Notes under the pieces: model-generated
Seen by the model: the letters and a program-made list of their open reading frames with translations, nothing else
Databases searched by the model: none
What the model was told of the DNA's origin: nothing
Part shown: positions 16,746 to 26,439 of the stretch, one piece after another
How positions within the stretch are numbered: position 1 is the stretch's first letter
Layout: each line of letters starts with the position of its first letter
Made by a program: the position numbers and the translations under genes
NCBI GenBank assembly: GCA_017461725.1
Contig: JAFTXG010000007.1
Span: 62,001-126,000, forward strand
Source: Lachnospiraceae bacterium
GTDB lineage: Bacteria; Bacillota; Clostridia; Lachnospirales; Lachnospiraceae
DNA: 64,000 bases
Reading direction: 5' to 3'

Positions 16746-18017
16746 TCACTTAACACCTAATTCAGGGAACATCATATATCCCCACCAACTATGGTTCCAA
16801 CTCATCCTGTTATTATCATCCATGCTTTGTACCTTCTCAAATGCAAAGCAATCGTCAACCACATCATGCATTTGATTCATGCCGAATTCATTGACGGAAT
16901 AGGCCGTCAGCTTGATAATATATTTACCAGGAGCTAGCCAGTCCAACCGCAAAGTCAACACAACCTCATTACTGCCACTCTTTGCCACCATACATGGGCT
17001 CGACGTAGCAAGCCCGACCACAGTCTTATCTCCAGAGTGTACCGTCATACGCATCGCAAGATGATCAATATCACACCGAGATGTGAAATCAACCTTTACG
17101 ATCACTACATCTCCTGTCTCGTAGACGGGGAAGTCTGTGTCTAAAAAAGTGACAGTATCAATGTGAATTTTCTTGTCCATTGTCGGACCTTTATGCTCTC
17201 CTGAGCAGTCATTCACAACAGCCAGTGCCTTTGTAGTATTCATATAGTGGTTGATCGACTCGTCCACCCCACCTTCAAATACTACCTTACCCTTATTTAG
17301 TACAATGCATCGGTCGCAAAGTTGTCGGATGGTATTCATATTATGAGAAACATAGAGAACAGTACGCCCCTCTTTCTTGGCAGCATCCCGCATTTTATCC
17401 AGACACTTTTTCTGGAACGCCATATCGCCAACAGCCAAGACTTCATCCATAATCATGATCTCACTGTCCAAATGTGCCGCTACGGAGAAAGCTAACTTAA
17501 CATACATACCCGAAGAATAACGCTTTACGGGAGTATCGATAAACTCTCTAACTTCAGAGAATTCGATGATATCCTCCATTTTTGCATCAATCTCCGCCTT
17601 GGTCATACCAAGGATCGCTCCATTCATGTATACATTCTCCCGGCCGGTCATTTCACCATTGAAGCCAGTTCCCACTTCTAACATGGAAGCAATACGGCCA
17701 TAAATGTCGATCTCTCCTTCCGTGGGAGCAGTGACCCGGCTCAACAATTTCAGCATGGTACTCTTGCCCGCACCATTGCTGCCGATGATACCTAGCGCTT
17801 CACCCTTGTAAACCGTCAGGTCGATGCCGTTCAGCGCCATAAAGCTCTGTCCAATAAGCTGCTGTTCAGATCCAATCTTAGTATTAGGATCTTCCTTTCC
17901 CCGCACTCGAGCCCACCAGCTCTGCAAATCGCCTTGAAGGGTGCCACCGCCGATTTGGCCTAACTTGTACATCTTCTTCACACCTGAAAGCTGAATTGCA
18001 ACTTCCCTATTTTCCAT
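16746..18017 (-). CDS. wzt: Wzt-type ATPase of a polysaccharide ABC exporter with C-terminal glycan-binding domain
   Basis: A 423-aa ATPase that drives export of lipid-linked polysaccharide with the adjacent permease. The nucleotide-binding domain has Walker A (GSNGAGKST, about 80), signature YSSGMYVKL, Walker B (IMIMDEVLAVGD) and H-loop SHN. After about residue 270 comes a beta-rich Wzt_C domain, which in O9a-type systems recognises the terminal modification of the glycan. The N-terminal insert after the first strand (TLQGDLQSWW) is typical of the TagH/Wzt group. The ATG at 18017 is preferred over 18023 because it has proper spacing from AAGGAGG. Confidence 0.92.
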   Translation of the reverse strand: MENREVAIQLSGVKKMYKLGQIGGGTLQGDLQSWWARVRGKEDPNTKIGSEQQLIGQSFMALNGIDLTVYKGEALGIIGSNGAGKSTMLKLLSRVTAPTEGEIDIYGRIASMLEVGTGFNGEMTGRENVYMNGAILGMTKAEIDAKMEDIIEFSEVREFIDTPVKRYSSGMYVKLAFSVAAHLDSEIMIMDEVLAVGDMAFQKKCLDKMRDAAKKEGRTVLYVSHNMNTIRQLCDRCIVLNKGKVVFEGGVDESINHYMNTTKALAVVNDCSGEHKGPTMDKKIHIDTVTFLDTDFPVYETGDVVIVKVDFTSRCDIDHLAMRMTVHSGDKTVVGLATSSPCMVAKSGSNEVVLTLRLDWLAPGKYIIKLTAYSVNEFGMNQMHDVVDDCFAFEKVQSMDDNNRMSWNHSWWGYMMFPELGVK

Positions 18018-18030
18018 TCTCATCCCCTCC

Positions 18031-18888
18031 TTACACGGTGTCCATAAAGGTCTTCTCGACCTTATTGAAAATCATTACGCCGCCGATCACTGCCACCAGT
18101 GTGATCACGCCGGAAAGCACCAGATAGGCAGGCATAATCTCACCCTGCCCCAACACCGCATACCGGAACACTTCTACTGGCGCAGTAACGGGATTGAGCA
18201 GCAAAATATTCTTCATCAGGCCATCCCCCAACTGGGACAATGGATACACGATAGGTGTTGCATACATCCACAACTGGACACCAAACGTCACCAGAATTGC
18301 CAAGTCACGATATTTGGTGGTCAAGCTTGAAATAATAATACCAAAGCCCAGACCGAGCAGACCCAAATGCACCAGTACAACAGGAATCAGCGGCCAAACT
18401 TCCCAATGGGGATGAACCTGACCATTTATCACATAATAGGTCAGAAACAGCAAGACTAGAATCATCTGAACACCAAACTGCACAACGGATGCCAACACAT
18501 TGGAAACAGGAATTGTCAATCGAGGGAAATAAACTTTACCAAACACATTTGCGTTTGCTGTAAACGTACTTGCATTCTTGGTAACACAACCAGAGAAAAA
18601 AATCCAGATGGCATTGCTGCACAAATAAAATAATATCTGAGGCACACCGTCGGTACCCATACCAGCGATCCCGCCAAAGACGAACGCATAAATAAAGCTG
18701 CTAATCAACGGATTAATGAAAATCCACGCAGGTCCAAGAACAGTCTGCTTATAGGTCAGGGCAAAGGTCCTTTTTGTGAATAGCATAATGAGGTCCCGAT
18801 ACCGCCAGACTTCTTTCAAATTTAAATCAAACATATGATACTTGGACGAAATATGAGTATAATAAATAGGTTTCGTTGCTTCTTGCAT
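18031..18888 (-). CDS. wzm: Wzm/TagG-type permease of a polysaccharide ABC exporter
   Basis: A 285-aa ABC-2 type inner-membrane permease. About six hydrophobic segments are visible (near residues 55-75, 88-105, 132-155, 165-190, 200-215 and 258-275), with the amphipathic N-terminal start DLIMLFTKRTFALTYKQTVLGPAW typical of TagG/Wzm/RfbA proteins. It lies 13 bp before the ATPase gene that should energise it. Together they would flip a finished or partial polysaccharide across the membrane. Confidence 0.92.
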   Translation of the reverse strand: MQEATKPIYYTHISSKYHMFDLNLKEVWRYRDLIMLFTKRTFALTYKQTVLGPAWIFINPLISSFIYAFVFGGIAGMGTDGVPQILFYLCSNAIWIFFSGCVTKNASTFTANANVFGKVYFPRLTIPVSNVLASVVQFGVQMILVLLFLTYYVINGQVHPHWEVWPLIPVVLVHLGLLGLGFGIIISSLTTKYRDLAILVTFGVQLWMYATPIVYPLSQLGDGLMKNILLLNPVTAPVEVFRYAVLGQGEIMPAYLVLSGVITLVAVIGGVMIFNKVEKTFMDTV

Positions 18889-18909
18889 TTTAAAAACCTC
18901 ACCTTGTAT

Positions 18910-20736
18910 TTATTCAAATTGGCCCTTCCATTGCACGATATTCTCCCAGGGCATGGTGATTTGCGTCTCGACACAAACCTCCAGCCGATTCCGCAAGGCG
19001 GCAATTACATCCTCACGCTTCAAAATCGGCAATCCTGTATCTACACTGATGCACTCAGCCCGGTTGTCAATAGAGATGATTAAACTACGGTGACCTTTGC
19101 TCAGGGCGCGGATACCCGCATGAAGCCGGGTGCCCACATAATCCAGATCCTCCATCGCCAAAACGGCATCATATGCTTCCACTGTGGATTCGATCAGCTT
19201 CAGCCTGTCCTCATAGCCTAGTTCTCGGATATATTCCAGATCCCCCTGCCCCTGGAGCCAAAAATAGACCTTCTGGTAACTTTCCAGCAAAATGTTCAGC
19301 ATGACCTTATCATTCTGTTCGTCCCTACAGTAATCGGTGAGAGTGCAAACCACATTGGCCGCTTTCTTCGTGGGAATAGAGGCGCAATGCGCTGGTGTCA
19401 GGTTCCACATAGTGGGGCATCCGGTATTCAACACATTAGTAATCCCCATTGCTTTGAGCTTCTGCTCCGAAAAGCTATCACGGACAGAATGAATGCTATC
19501 CTTGCGGAGAATCGTATGCAACAGTAGCTTAGTATATCCGTCAAATTTTTCTTCTTGGGAGTCAAAACCCACGCCCATCAAAACAGTATTTCGATAGAGG
19601 GAGACCTTCGTTCCAAGTTTCCAGAGGCCATAAGTACGCATATGACCAGATAGAATGTTAGTGCCACAAAGAATTTTGCTTCTTGCAGTTTCCAGAAGTT
19701 CCATTTCATCTTCTGTCGGAAATCGATGAGTTGGAATATGTTCCAACACTCCTACATCCATACAATCAGAAAGCTGTGACAGGCAATTCTCCATGATGAT
19801 GCCGTCACCGCAGTTGTCACTATCTATGCTGGTATCCAGCAGAACGGGTGTTTCCGTACCGGGGTTCGTCATTTTCGCATTGAGCACCCCCCAATAATAC
19901 GGAACAGCATCCTTGGCTGCGATTATCTTACCCTTTATTCTCTTCAGCACTCGTACCGGAACCGTGGTAACCAGTTCTTTAGGGCTATACTTCTGTATAA
20001 CACTTTCTGCAAAAAGCACATAACCACCGAATTTATTGCCAAAACGGTTCTTAATTTTCTGCTGGTGAGCCATCTCTGCCTTGATTTTCTCATCCACCCA
20101 GCTTGCTGTGAAGTGGTGAATGGACACCGTACGGGCCGTTTTGTTCAGACGACCGGTACGGAAAGTCTTAGGGCAGAGTACATCCGATGCATAGACCTGT
20201 ACTCCAGGTAGGATTTGATCACGGTTCTCGTGAACAAGTCCCAGTTGCCGAAGTGACTGCGTGGTATAATAGGGAGATGCCAGCAAATTCAATGAGCCAT
20301 CCATATTGGTAAAAGAAACCTGCTCATAAATATCTCTGGCCTGCTTGACTACTTTGTGACGAGGCGTAGCACCAAAGCCATGACCGCAATTCACAAAGAT
20401 TTGACCATCTCCAGTGTCCTCAAAACCAAAGAAGCACTCGTTCTCCAGTAATTCATCGAAGCTTCGTACCATTTCTACATCAGTATCCAGATAAATACCA
20501 CCATGCTCGTAGACAATGTCCAATCGGGCATAGTCGGGAACAAACCCCCATTTCTTTGCCTCGTATGCTTGATGCATATATCTATTTTTAGTGAAGTCGT
20601 AATTGGTTTCATTCCACTCCAGAATTTCATAATCTGGGCAACACCGCTTCCAGCTTTCAATGCAATACAGCACTGACTGTGGCTTGGGATTGCCGCCCAC
20701 CCAACAGTAGTGGATAACCTTTGGTATTTTCGCCAT
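18910..20736 (-). CDS. GT32-type glycosyltransferase fused to a polysaccharide pyruvyltransferase domain
   Basis: A 608-aa fusion. Residues 1 to about 240 are a GT32/OCH1-like transferase: IPKVIHYCWVGGNPKP, VPDYARLDIVYEHGGIYLDTDVE (DxD near 82), then HHFTASW. After a basic linker, residues about 300-600 form a PS_pyruv_trans domain: SDNCGDGIIMENC, CGTNILSG, VLMGVGFDS and VGTRLHAGIRALSKGHRSLII. One protein may therefore add a sugar and then modify it, or recognise a pyruvylated acceptor. AAGGAG precedes the ATG. Confidence 0.85.
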   Translation of the reverse strand: MAKIPKVIHYCWVGGNPKPQSVLYCIESWKRCCPDYEILEWNETNYDFTKNRYMHQAYEAKKWGFVPDYARLDIVYEHGGIYLDTDVEMVRSFDELLENECFFGFEDTGDGQIFVNCGHGFGATPRHKVVKQARDIYEQVSFTNMDGSLNLLASPYYTTQSLRQLGLVHENRDQILPGVQVYASDVLCPKTFRTGRLNKTARTVSIHHFTASWVDEKIKAEMAHQQKIKNRFGNKFGGYVLFAESVIQKYSPKELVTTVPVRVLKRIKGKIIAAKDAVPYYWGVLNAKMTNPGTETPVLLDTSIDSDNCGDGIIMENCLSQLSDCMDVGVLEHIPTHRFPTEDEMELLETARSKILCGTNILSGHMRTYGLWKLGTKVSLYRNTVLMGVGFDSQEEKFDGYTKLLLHTILRKDSIHSVRDSFSEQKLKAMGITNVLNTGCPTMWNLTPAHCASIPTKKAANVVCTLTDYCRDEQNDKVMLNILLESYQKVYFWLQGQGDLEYIRELGYEDRLKLIESTVEAYDAVLAMEDLDYVGTRLHAGIRALSKGHRSLIISIDNRAECISVDTGLPILKREDVIAALRNRLEVCVETQITMPWENIVQWKGQFE

Positions 20737-20745
20737 AATTGCTCC

Positions 20746-21360
20746 TTATTTGAAGCCCTTTCCATTAAGAAAGGAAATATAATCGAACTGATCCATATAG
20801 CGCCGAATCAAAAATTGATTTTTGAAATCCGTAGGCTGACAAATACCCTCGTGATCTTCAAACCCACGCAAATAGTAGGCCGAAGAAATTTCAGGGTACG
20901 GTTTATGTGTAAAAATAACTTTGTTCTTGTAAGGCAACGCGTCAAAGCGCCGCAAACTTTCGTATGTACAGTTATCGCCATCAATCGCAATGATAAATAG
21001 ATTATCCCAATCGATACGTTGCTTGCGCTCATTCCACTTCGCAATAGCCTCCTCGATGGTCTTGTAATGATTGAACCTAATCTCCACATCTCCCACCATA
21101 CCACAAGGATAATCAAAGCGGTCATCCTCACAGGGAATAACTGGCTGTTCCAAGTACCAAGGCAGCTTTTCAAGAAAACGCACATAGTCATTCATGTCAA
21201 AGCTGAGATTGATGGTAGGCGATCGGAACTGGAGCTTCATATCGTAATACATGAAAGTACCTATACAGTTCGAAGCGATAATTGTAGGCTGCCAGTTTTT
21301 CAATCTGAGCCTCTTCAGTTCCTTGCACAATCGCCATTCAATTCTCCGAATCAGATTCAT
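20746..21360 (-). CDS. DUF1919 exopolysaccharide biosynthesis protein
   Basis: A 204-aa protein of the DUF1919 family (CpsH/Cps9-type). Typical motifs are IIASNCIGTFMYYDM, FRSPTINLSFDMNDYVRFL, YPCGMVGDVEIRFNHYKT and the C-terminal RRYMDQFDYISFLN. The family is confined to capsule and EPS loci and is presumed to be a glycosyltransferase, but its reaction is not established. The ATG at 21360 follows the stop of the acyltransferase gene by 1 bp, so the two are coupled. Confidence 0.85.
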   Translation of the reverse strand: MNLIRRIEWRLCKELKRLRLKNWQPTIIASNCIGTFMYYDMKLQFRSPTINLSFDMNDYVRFLEKLPWYLEQPVIPCEDDRFDYPCGMVGDVEIRFNHYKTIEEAIAKWNERKQRIDWDNLFIIAIDGDNCTYESLRRFDALPYKNKVIFTHKPYPEISSAYYLRGFEDHEGICQPTDFKNQFLIRRYMDQFDYISFLNGKGFK

Positions 21361-21361
21361 C

Positions 21362-22366
21362 TTACTCACCAATCAACACTTTCAGTTTGGATTTGCGAAC
21401 TAGGTCCGTCAGTCCAAAAGCTACGGCACCGAACACCAGAAGGTTGATGGATACCACAATCACTGGATGAGCGTTTGGAATATTCGCAAAGGTAATGTAG
21501 ATCAGCGGGGAATGGAACAGATAGATGCCGAAGCTATTTCGTTCAATCTTCTCCACGATCTTGCAAGTCTTCTCTGGCATGACACCATATGTATTAACCA
21601 CACACAGAACTTTCATCAACAAGGTCAGCATCACACGCATAGGACCCTCGGTCACGCTATATGCAATTAGTATAAGATTCAGAATAACCAGCGCCCACTT
21701 CAAAGGCATGATGCCATAAATCCTTTTCACCATACCCTGCCAAACGTTTATCGCATAGCCCAAACTGAACCACAGTAGATAATTGAACGCACCAAGTAGC
21801 GGCGGATAGCCAAAGCCGATGCGGTATCCCTCCAGATACAAAACAAATGCTACAAAGCACAGGAAAAACTCCTGATACTTCTTAACACCTAGAATCTTCT
21901 CCGCCACGGTCAAGATGATCTCACTCAAAAGAAACACACAGAACAGAACCGGCAGGAACCACAGGTGGCCTACATCACTGGAGGTCAGAAGTTTCTGTAC
22001 CACATCCATCACTCCCATATTCTGGTAGCTATGAAAACCAATGGAAACACGGATCGGTAGCAGAAAACAAAGACCAATACCAAAATACGGCACCAGCAGT
22101 CGCAGCGCCTTATCCTTCAACAGATGAACAAAGTCCCGGTTCTTTCCACGAGTGAACATAAAGAGATATCCAGAAAGTGAGAAGAAAATTGGCATCTGGG
22201 GAATATCAACAATTTTCTTTAATACATTCAAAAAGGGCACCCTGACTTCTGTCTCATACAGTCCCCAGGCAGAAGAATACAAAATAATACAGTGTCCTAA
22301 CACCACTAAAACAATTGCAAAAGCACGAATATTTCCAATCTGGTACAAACGCTTTCCCTGTCCCAT
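21362..22366 (-). CDS. Membrane acyltransferase (acyltransferase-3 family)
   Basis: A 334-aa integral membrane protein with about ten hydrophobic segments. It starts with IGNIRAFAIVLVVLGHCIIL, where the conserved His (about residue 23) is the catalytic base of the acyltransferase-3 family. PMPIFFSLSGYLF and GHLWFLPVLF follow, as in O-acetylase membrane enzymes. It likely transfers acetyl or succinyl groups to the glycan on the membrane. AGAGGAG precedes the start. Confidence 0.85.
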   Translation of the reverse strand: MGQGKRLYQIGNIRAFAIVLVVLGHCIILYSSAWGLYETEVRVPFLNVLKKIVDIPQMPIFFSLSGYLFMFTRGKNRDFVHLLKDKALRLLVPYFGIGLCFLLPIRVSIGFHSYQNMGVMDVVQKLLTSSDVGHLWFLPVLFCVFLLSEIILTVAEKILGVKKYQEFFLCFVAFVLYLEGYRIGFGYPPLLGAFNYLLWFSLGYAINVWQGMVKRIYGIMPLKWALVILNLILIAYSVTEGPMRVMLTLLMKVLCVVNTYGVMPEKTCKIVEKIERNSFGIYLFHSPLIYITFANIPNAHPVIVVSINLLVFGAVAFGLTDLVRKSKLKVLIGE

Positions 22367-22382
22367 TATATTCGATCTCCTC

Positions 22383-23324
22383 TCAATAGATCTTGCTGCA
22401 CAGTGCAGGGAAATACCGCAACAGCAGTAGTCGCAGTCTCTGCTTTACGCCGATATTTGGATGCTTCATCATATGCTCGTATGCCTCTTTATACCAAGAA
22501 CGCATCTGTTCAAACTTAGGCGCATTTTCCTGCGTCTTTGCAAGGTATTTTTCACCTTTAGAAACGGCCACATACAAACTTAAGCAAGCTTCCTCGCCAT
22601 AGTAGGAAACCTGACGCTCTAAAAGGTAGGTCATTCTATTATAAACCGCCTCAATAAAATCAAAATATCGATCCGTATACTTTGGCTGTCCCAGAATACT
22701 TTCTCGTCGAGAAAGATAGTAGTAACCGTTATGCCCAGTCAGAGCAATCCGCTTTGCCCGATAGGCCAATACATGGTAGACAAAAGTATCCTCGTAAAAT
22801 TTCCCCTTTGGAAAACGAACTTCTCGAAACAGTTCTGCCTGAAAAAGCTTATTGCAAGCGGAGGGCTGTTTCAGAGTCTCAAACCGCTGTTGCCCTTCCC
22901 ACACTGTTGGTGTATTTACAGGGCTGTAAAACGGCTCGGTGACTCCATTATTGTAAATACGAACAATATTACACACCGCGATTTCACAGTTATGCTCTGT
23001 TGCGTTCAAATAAAGTCGTTCGATTGTATCCAGTGTGATAAAATCATCACTGTCCACAAACATAAACCAACCGCCATTTGCAGCTTCAATGCCAACATTC
23101 CGAGCATCAGACAGTCCACCATTCTCTTTATGGATGACTCGAATCCTAGAATCCCTCCGTGCCCATTCGTCGCAGATTTCACCGGAACTGTCAGTCGCAC
23201 CGTCATCTACTAAAATGAGTTCCAGCCCAGCAAAGGTCTGACCGCAAATACTTTCTATACATTTTTCCAAATAGCGCTCCACATTGTACACGGGAACAAT
23301 CACCGAGACCAATTTCTTTTCCAT
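22383..23324 (-). CDS. GT2 family glycosyltransferase
   Basis: A 313-aa GT-A transferase: SVIVPVYNVERYL, LVDDGATDSSGEICDEW, NGGLSDARNVGIEAA and the metal-binding FVDSDD near residue 90. An acceptor part with YEDTFVYH follows and the end is basic. No membrane segments are evident, so it should work at the cytoplasmic membrane face. A GTG lies six codons upstream, but AAAGGAAG is well placed for the ATG at 23324. It is the last of three consecutive GT2 genes. Its donor and acceptor cannot be told from sequence. Confidence 0.88.
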   Translation of the reverse strand: MEKKLVSVIVPVYNVERYLEKCIESICGQTFAGLELILVDDGATDSSGEICDEWARRDSRIRVIHKENGGLSDARNVGIEAANGGWFMFVDSDDFITLDTIERLYLNATEHNCEIAVCNIVRIYNNGVTEPFYSPVNTPTVWEGQQRFETLKQPSACNKLFQAELFREVRFPKGKFYEDTFVYHVLAYRAKRIALTGHNGYYYLSRRESILGQPKYTDRYFDFIEAVYNRMTYLLERQVSYYGEEACLSLYVAVSKGEKYLAKTQENAPKFEQMRSWYKEAYEHMMKHPNIGVKQRLRLLLLRYFPALCSKIY

Positions 23325-23348
23325 GAATCGGCTTCCTTTCACCCTAAG

Positions 23349-24314
23349 TCACAATCCAATTTTTAGCGCGTTGCGTAATCGGCAAACCCCTCGTAGAGAA
23401 ATACGCGCCAAGGACAGCCAAACCATTTCCTTAGCAGTACAGTCTTTCAAATCACAGGAATGTCCACCAAGAACACGCCTCAGATACTTTATGGTTTGGT
23501 TTGCTTCGTCCTTGCCCACTTCACGCAAGGCCAGTTGTCCTTGGTAGATACAAGTAAACCAGAGATCCCTCAGGCACAGCTCATCCAGCTCTGGAAATTT
23601 CTTTTTAATATAGGCATACCGTCGAACTTTTGCGTCCACTGCTTGCAGGCGTTTCTGCACCCCCATAGAATGCATAACCGAAGATTCCTGCTGGCGATAG
23701 GCATAGCAGATCTTTTCAGAACGGATCAGTGTTTTAGCGTTACCAAGAACCTGATAGGTAAAAAATTCATCGTCAATCTTCTTCCCAATAGGGAATCGAA
23801 TATCTCCGACAATTTCACGTCGATAGAGCTTGTTCCAGATCAGCTGACGAAAAATCCGGTCACGAATATGCTCCGCCATAGCTTCCCAGCCCATATATGA
23901 ACGCACATCTACATCACCAAAATCAAACGACGCATTGTCATCAAAGACTTCCACATGTCCACATTCGGCAATATCCGCGCCCTGTGCCACCAATCCGTAA
24001 AGGTGCTCAAATGTATCCGATGCCAGATAGTCATCACTGTCCACAAAAGCGATCAAATCGCCTTTGGCAACCTTTAACGCCGCATTCCGAGCCGCACCAC
24101 TACCAGCATTCTCCTGATGAATGACCCCGATACGGCGGTCTTTTACAGCCCAAGCATCACAAATTTTTCCAGAACGATCCGGCGAACCATCATCCACCAA
24201 GATAATCTCTAAATTACTATAGGTCTGGTCGACAATGGAAGATATGCACTTGTCAAGATATGCCTCGACCCTAAAAACCGGCACAATGACACTAATCAAA
24301 GGCAACTTCTCCAT
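23349..24314 (-). CDS. GT2 family glycosyltransferase
   Basis: A 321-aa GT-A transferase with SVIVPVFRVEAYL, LVDDGSPDRSGKICDAW, NAGSGAARNAAL and FVDSDD near residue 92. The acceptor part has KIDDEFFTYQVLG, like its neighbours. The ribosome site AAAGGAGG lies 7 nt from the ATG. It is clearly related to the GT2 genes on both sides, which suggests local duplication and divergence for different linkages. Confidence 0.88.
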   Translation of the reverse strand: MEKLPLISVIVPVFRVEAYLDKCISSIVDQTYSNLEIILVDDGSPDRSGKICDAWAVKDRRIGVIHQENAGSGAARNAALKVAKGDLIAFVDSDDYLASDTFEHLYGLVAQGADIAECGHVEVFDDNASFDFGDVDVRSYMGWEAMAEHIRDRIFRQLIWNKLYRREIVGDIRFPIGKKIDDEFFTYQVLGNAKTLIRSEKICYAYRQQESSVMHSMGVQKRLQAVDAKVRRYAYIKKKFPELDELCLRDLWFTCIYQGQLALREVGKDEANQTIKYLRRVLGGHSCDLKDCTAKEMVWLSLARISLRGVCRLRNALKIGL

Positions 24315-24326
24315 AGTTGACCTCCT

Positions 24327-25313
24327 TTAAGAATAGGCACGCTTTTGAAAAAAAAGACAATAGATACCATAAATCAGTTTATAAATAAGCGGCACATTGA
24401 TAATAAGCAGTGCAATCAAAGCTCGTTTCTTGCCGAGTAAAGAAAACGATTCTTTCTCCTGTTTCAGCAAATTGCGAACCTTCTGCAAATCATTTCTATG
24501 CTCTGTACCCGCAAACATCAGCGCATTATAGGTGTTGATACATGTATTGACATACGCTCCCTGAGCATCAGCTCGAATTTCTTCGGGCGCAGTCTGACGA
24601 ATGATCGCCTTGACTCTGATGGGGTCGTAAATCTTGTAGGAGTTCATCTTCACACGGGATGCCGAAGTACTTCGAACAATATAATGATAAGGACACCTAT
24701 CTTCAAAAACAGCAGTTTCCGCTATAGAAAACAGGCGAAAATTCATCAATAAATCTTCATTGATTTTTATAGTCATATCCACACCTGCATCGTGGAACAA
24801 ACAGCTTAACAAGCTCTTATGGAAGAGTTTGTTCCACAGCCCCGGTTCAATCATTGAACCAGATAATAGTTCACGCAACGCAGTTATCCTATCCTGCTTC
24901 GCAAGAAGGCCTGTGTTGTAAAAGTAGTGAATCCGGCCATCAGGAAAGCACATCTGATAACCACAATGGGAAATCTGTGCATTGTATGCCAGAGCATTAT
25001 TCAACAATCGCTCATACATTTCTGGCTCTATCTCGTCATCACCGTCCACAAAACCAATCCATTCACCGCTTGCTTCCTGTACACCACAAAGCCGTGCCGA
25101 TGTGACACCGCCGTTTTCCTTATGAATCACTCGGACATTTGGATACTTTTCTGCATAACTATCCAGAATTGCGCCAGATTCGTCCAGCGAACCGTCATCT
25201 ACAGCAACGATTTCAATATGAGAATACGTTTGCGCCAGAATACTAAGGAGGCACCGGGGCAGATCCGCAGCAACATTATAGACTGGTACAATTACACTAA
25301 TCAACGCTGCCAT
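24327..25313 (-). CDS. GT2 family glycosyltransferase (DGDD variant)
   Basis: A 328-aa GT-A transferase with ISVIVPVYNVAADLPRC, VDDGSLDESGAILDSY, NGGVTSARLCGV and FVDGDDEIEP, where the metal motif is DGDD rather than DSDD. The end carries a hydrophobic stretch (ALIALLIINVPLIYKLIYGI) that could anchor it to the membrane. The open frame continues upstream into the GT4 gene, but the ATG at 25313 has AAAGGAG and starts at the family N-terminus. Confidence 0.87.
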   Translation of the reverse strand: MAALISVIVPVYNVAADLPRCLLSILAQTYSHIEIVAVDDGSLDESGAILDSYAEKYPNVRVIHKENGGVTSARLCGVQEASGEWIGFVDGDDEIEPEMYERLLNNALAYNAQISHCGYQMCFPDGRIHYFYNTGLLAKQDRITALRELLSGSMIEPGLWNKLFHKSLLSCLFHDAGVDMTIKINEDLLMNFRLFSIAETAVFEDRCPYHYIVRSTSASRVKMNSYKIYDPIRVKAIIRQTAPEEIRADAQGAYVNTCINTYNALMFAGTEHRNDLQKVRNLLKQEKESFSLLGKKRALIALLIINVPLIYKLIYGIYCLFFQKRAYS

Positions 25314-25326
25314 CACTGTATCTCCT

Positions 25327-26436
25327 TTACAAATTCTCGAGCATTTCTTCCACGGCACAGATAGTATTCTCCGTGCTGAAGATTTTTCCACGCTGAGTGG
25401 CTTTTTGTTTATAGTAAGCAAGCAACTTCGGATCATCCAGTAAACGCTTGATACCCTGGTAAAGTGCTTCTTCGCTGTTCTCTGTGACAATACCCCACTC
25501 GTTGTTCTCCCCCAGCATTTCTTTCATGCCGGAGACGTCCACGGTACAGACCGGCGTTCCGACGATCAGTGCTTCAGTTGCTGCGGTAGAAAATCCCTCT
25601 GCATGACTGGCACAAATGAACAAATCACATTTTGCTACATATTTATAAGGGTTGGTATCGTACCCCAACAAAGTCACAATGCCGCCTAATGACTCATCGG
25701 AAATATATTTCTCTAACTCCTGCTGCAATGGACCGACACCTAAAATATACAAGCGAACAGGATACTGTTCTTTATGCAAACGACTGACAATGCCCAACAG
25801 GCAGTCATAACCTTTGGATGGTTTTAAGCTTCCCACCGCCACCAGACAAACGTTGCCATCTTTACTAAACTTCGGTACTTCTATTCTCGATTCTTTTATA
25901 ATTTTATCGGACTCAACCGTATTATACAAAACTTTACATGCCTTTTGAAAATCCAATATCTTACAAAAATCAGTATATACGAATTGAGAAACACAAACCG
26001 TTTGATCGAAGCGGTTGTAGCATCTGCGAGCTTCCTTCTCGCTACGGAAAGAAGCTGCAATTTTGTCCATTGAATGTTGCTCTACATGAATCCACGAAAC
26101 AAGTTTAGTACTAAGATCTTGACATCCACTAATTACACGTGCAGAAGGACCTTCCAAATAAGATACTTCAATGTCATAATGTTCCTTGACACACAACCTA
26201 TGCAGTTGTTTCGGTGTAAGTAGCTTCATTAGCTTACTGTTGCCGTGAACTTCTTTCGGAAATACAGTACGAAAATGAATGTCGGGCTTCAAAAACTGCT
26301 CATTTACGCCGCCACCAAAAAGAACAGTAACTGAAACGTCAAACTTTAATCGATCTATATTGTTGACCAAATTGACCAGTACTTTTTCAGCACCGCCTTG
26401 CCCAAGGTCATGGATCAAAAACAGAATTTTTTTCAT
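25327..26436 (-). CDS. GT4 family glycosyltransferase
   Basis: A 369-aa GT-B transferase. It starts ILFLIHDLGQGGAEKVLVNL, the acceptor-domain signature of the family, and the donor domain has VAVGSLKPSKGYDCLLGI, YILGVGPLQQELE and CASHAEGFSTAATEALIVGTP with the two conserved glutamates (about residues 285-293). No signal peptide is present. The Asn-Pro-Tyr-Lys-Tyr stretch before CDLFICASH is typical of EPS GT4 enzymes. Confidence 0.9.
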   Translation of the reverse strand: MKKILFLIHDLGQGGAEKVLVNLVNNIDRLKFDVSVTVLFGGGVNEQFLKPDIHFRTVFPKEVHGNSKLMKLLTPKQLHRLCVKEHYDIEVSYLEGPSARVISGCQDLSTKLVSWIHVEQHSMDKIAASFRSEKEARRCYNRFDQTVCVSQFVYTDFCKILDFQKACKVLYNTVESDKIIKESRIEVPKFSKDGNVCLVAVGSLKPSKGYDCLLGIVSRLHKEQYPVRLYILGVGPLQQELEKYISDESLGGIVTLLGYDTNPYKYVAKCDLFICASHAEGFSTAATEALIVGTPVCTVDVSGMKEMLGENNEWGIVTENSEEALYQGIKRLLDDPKLLAYYKQKATQRGKIFSTENTICAVEEMLENL

Positions 26437-26439
26437 CGT

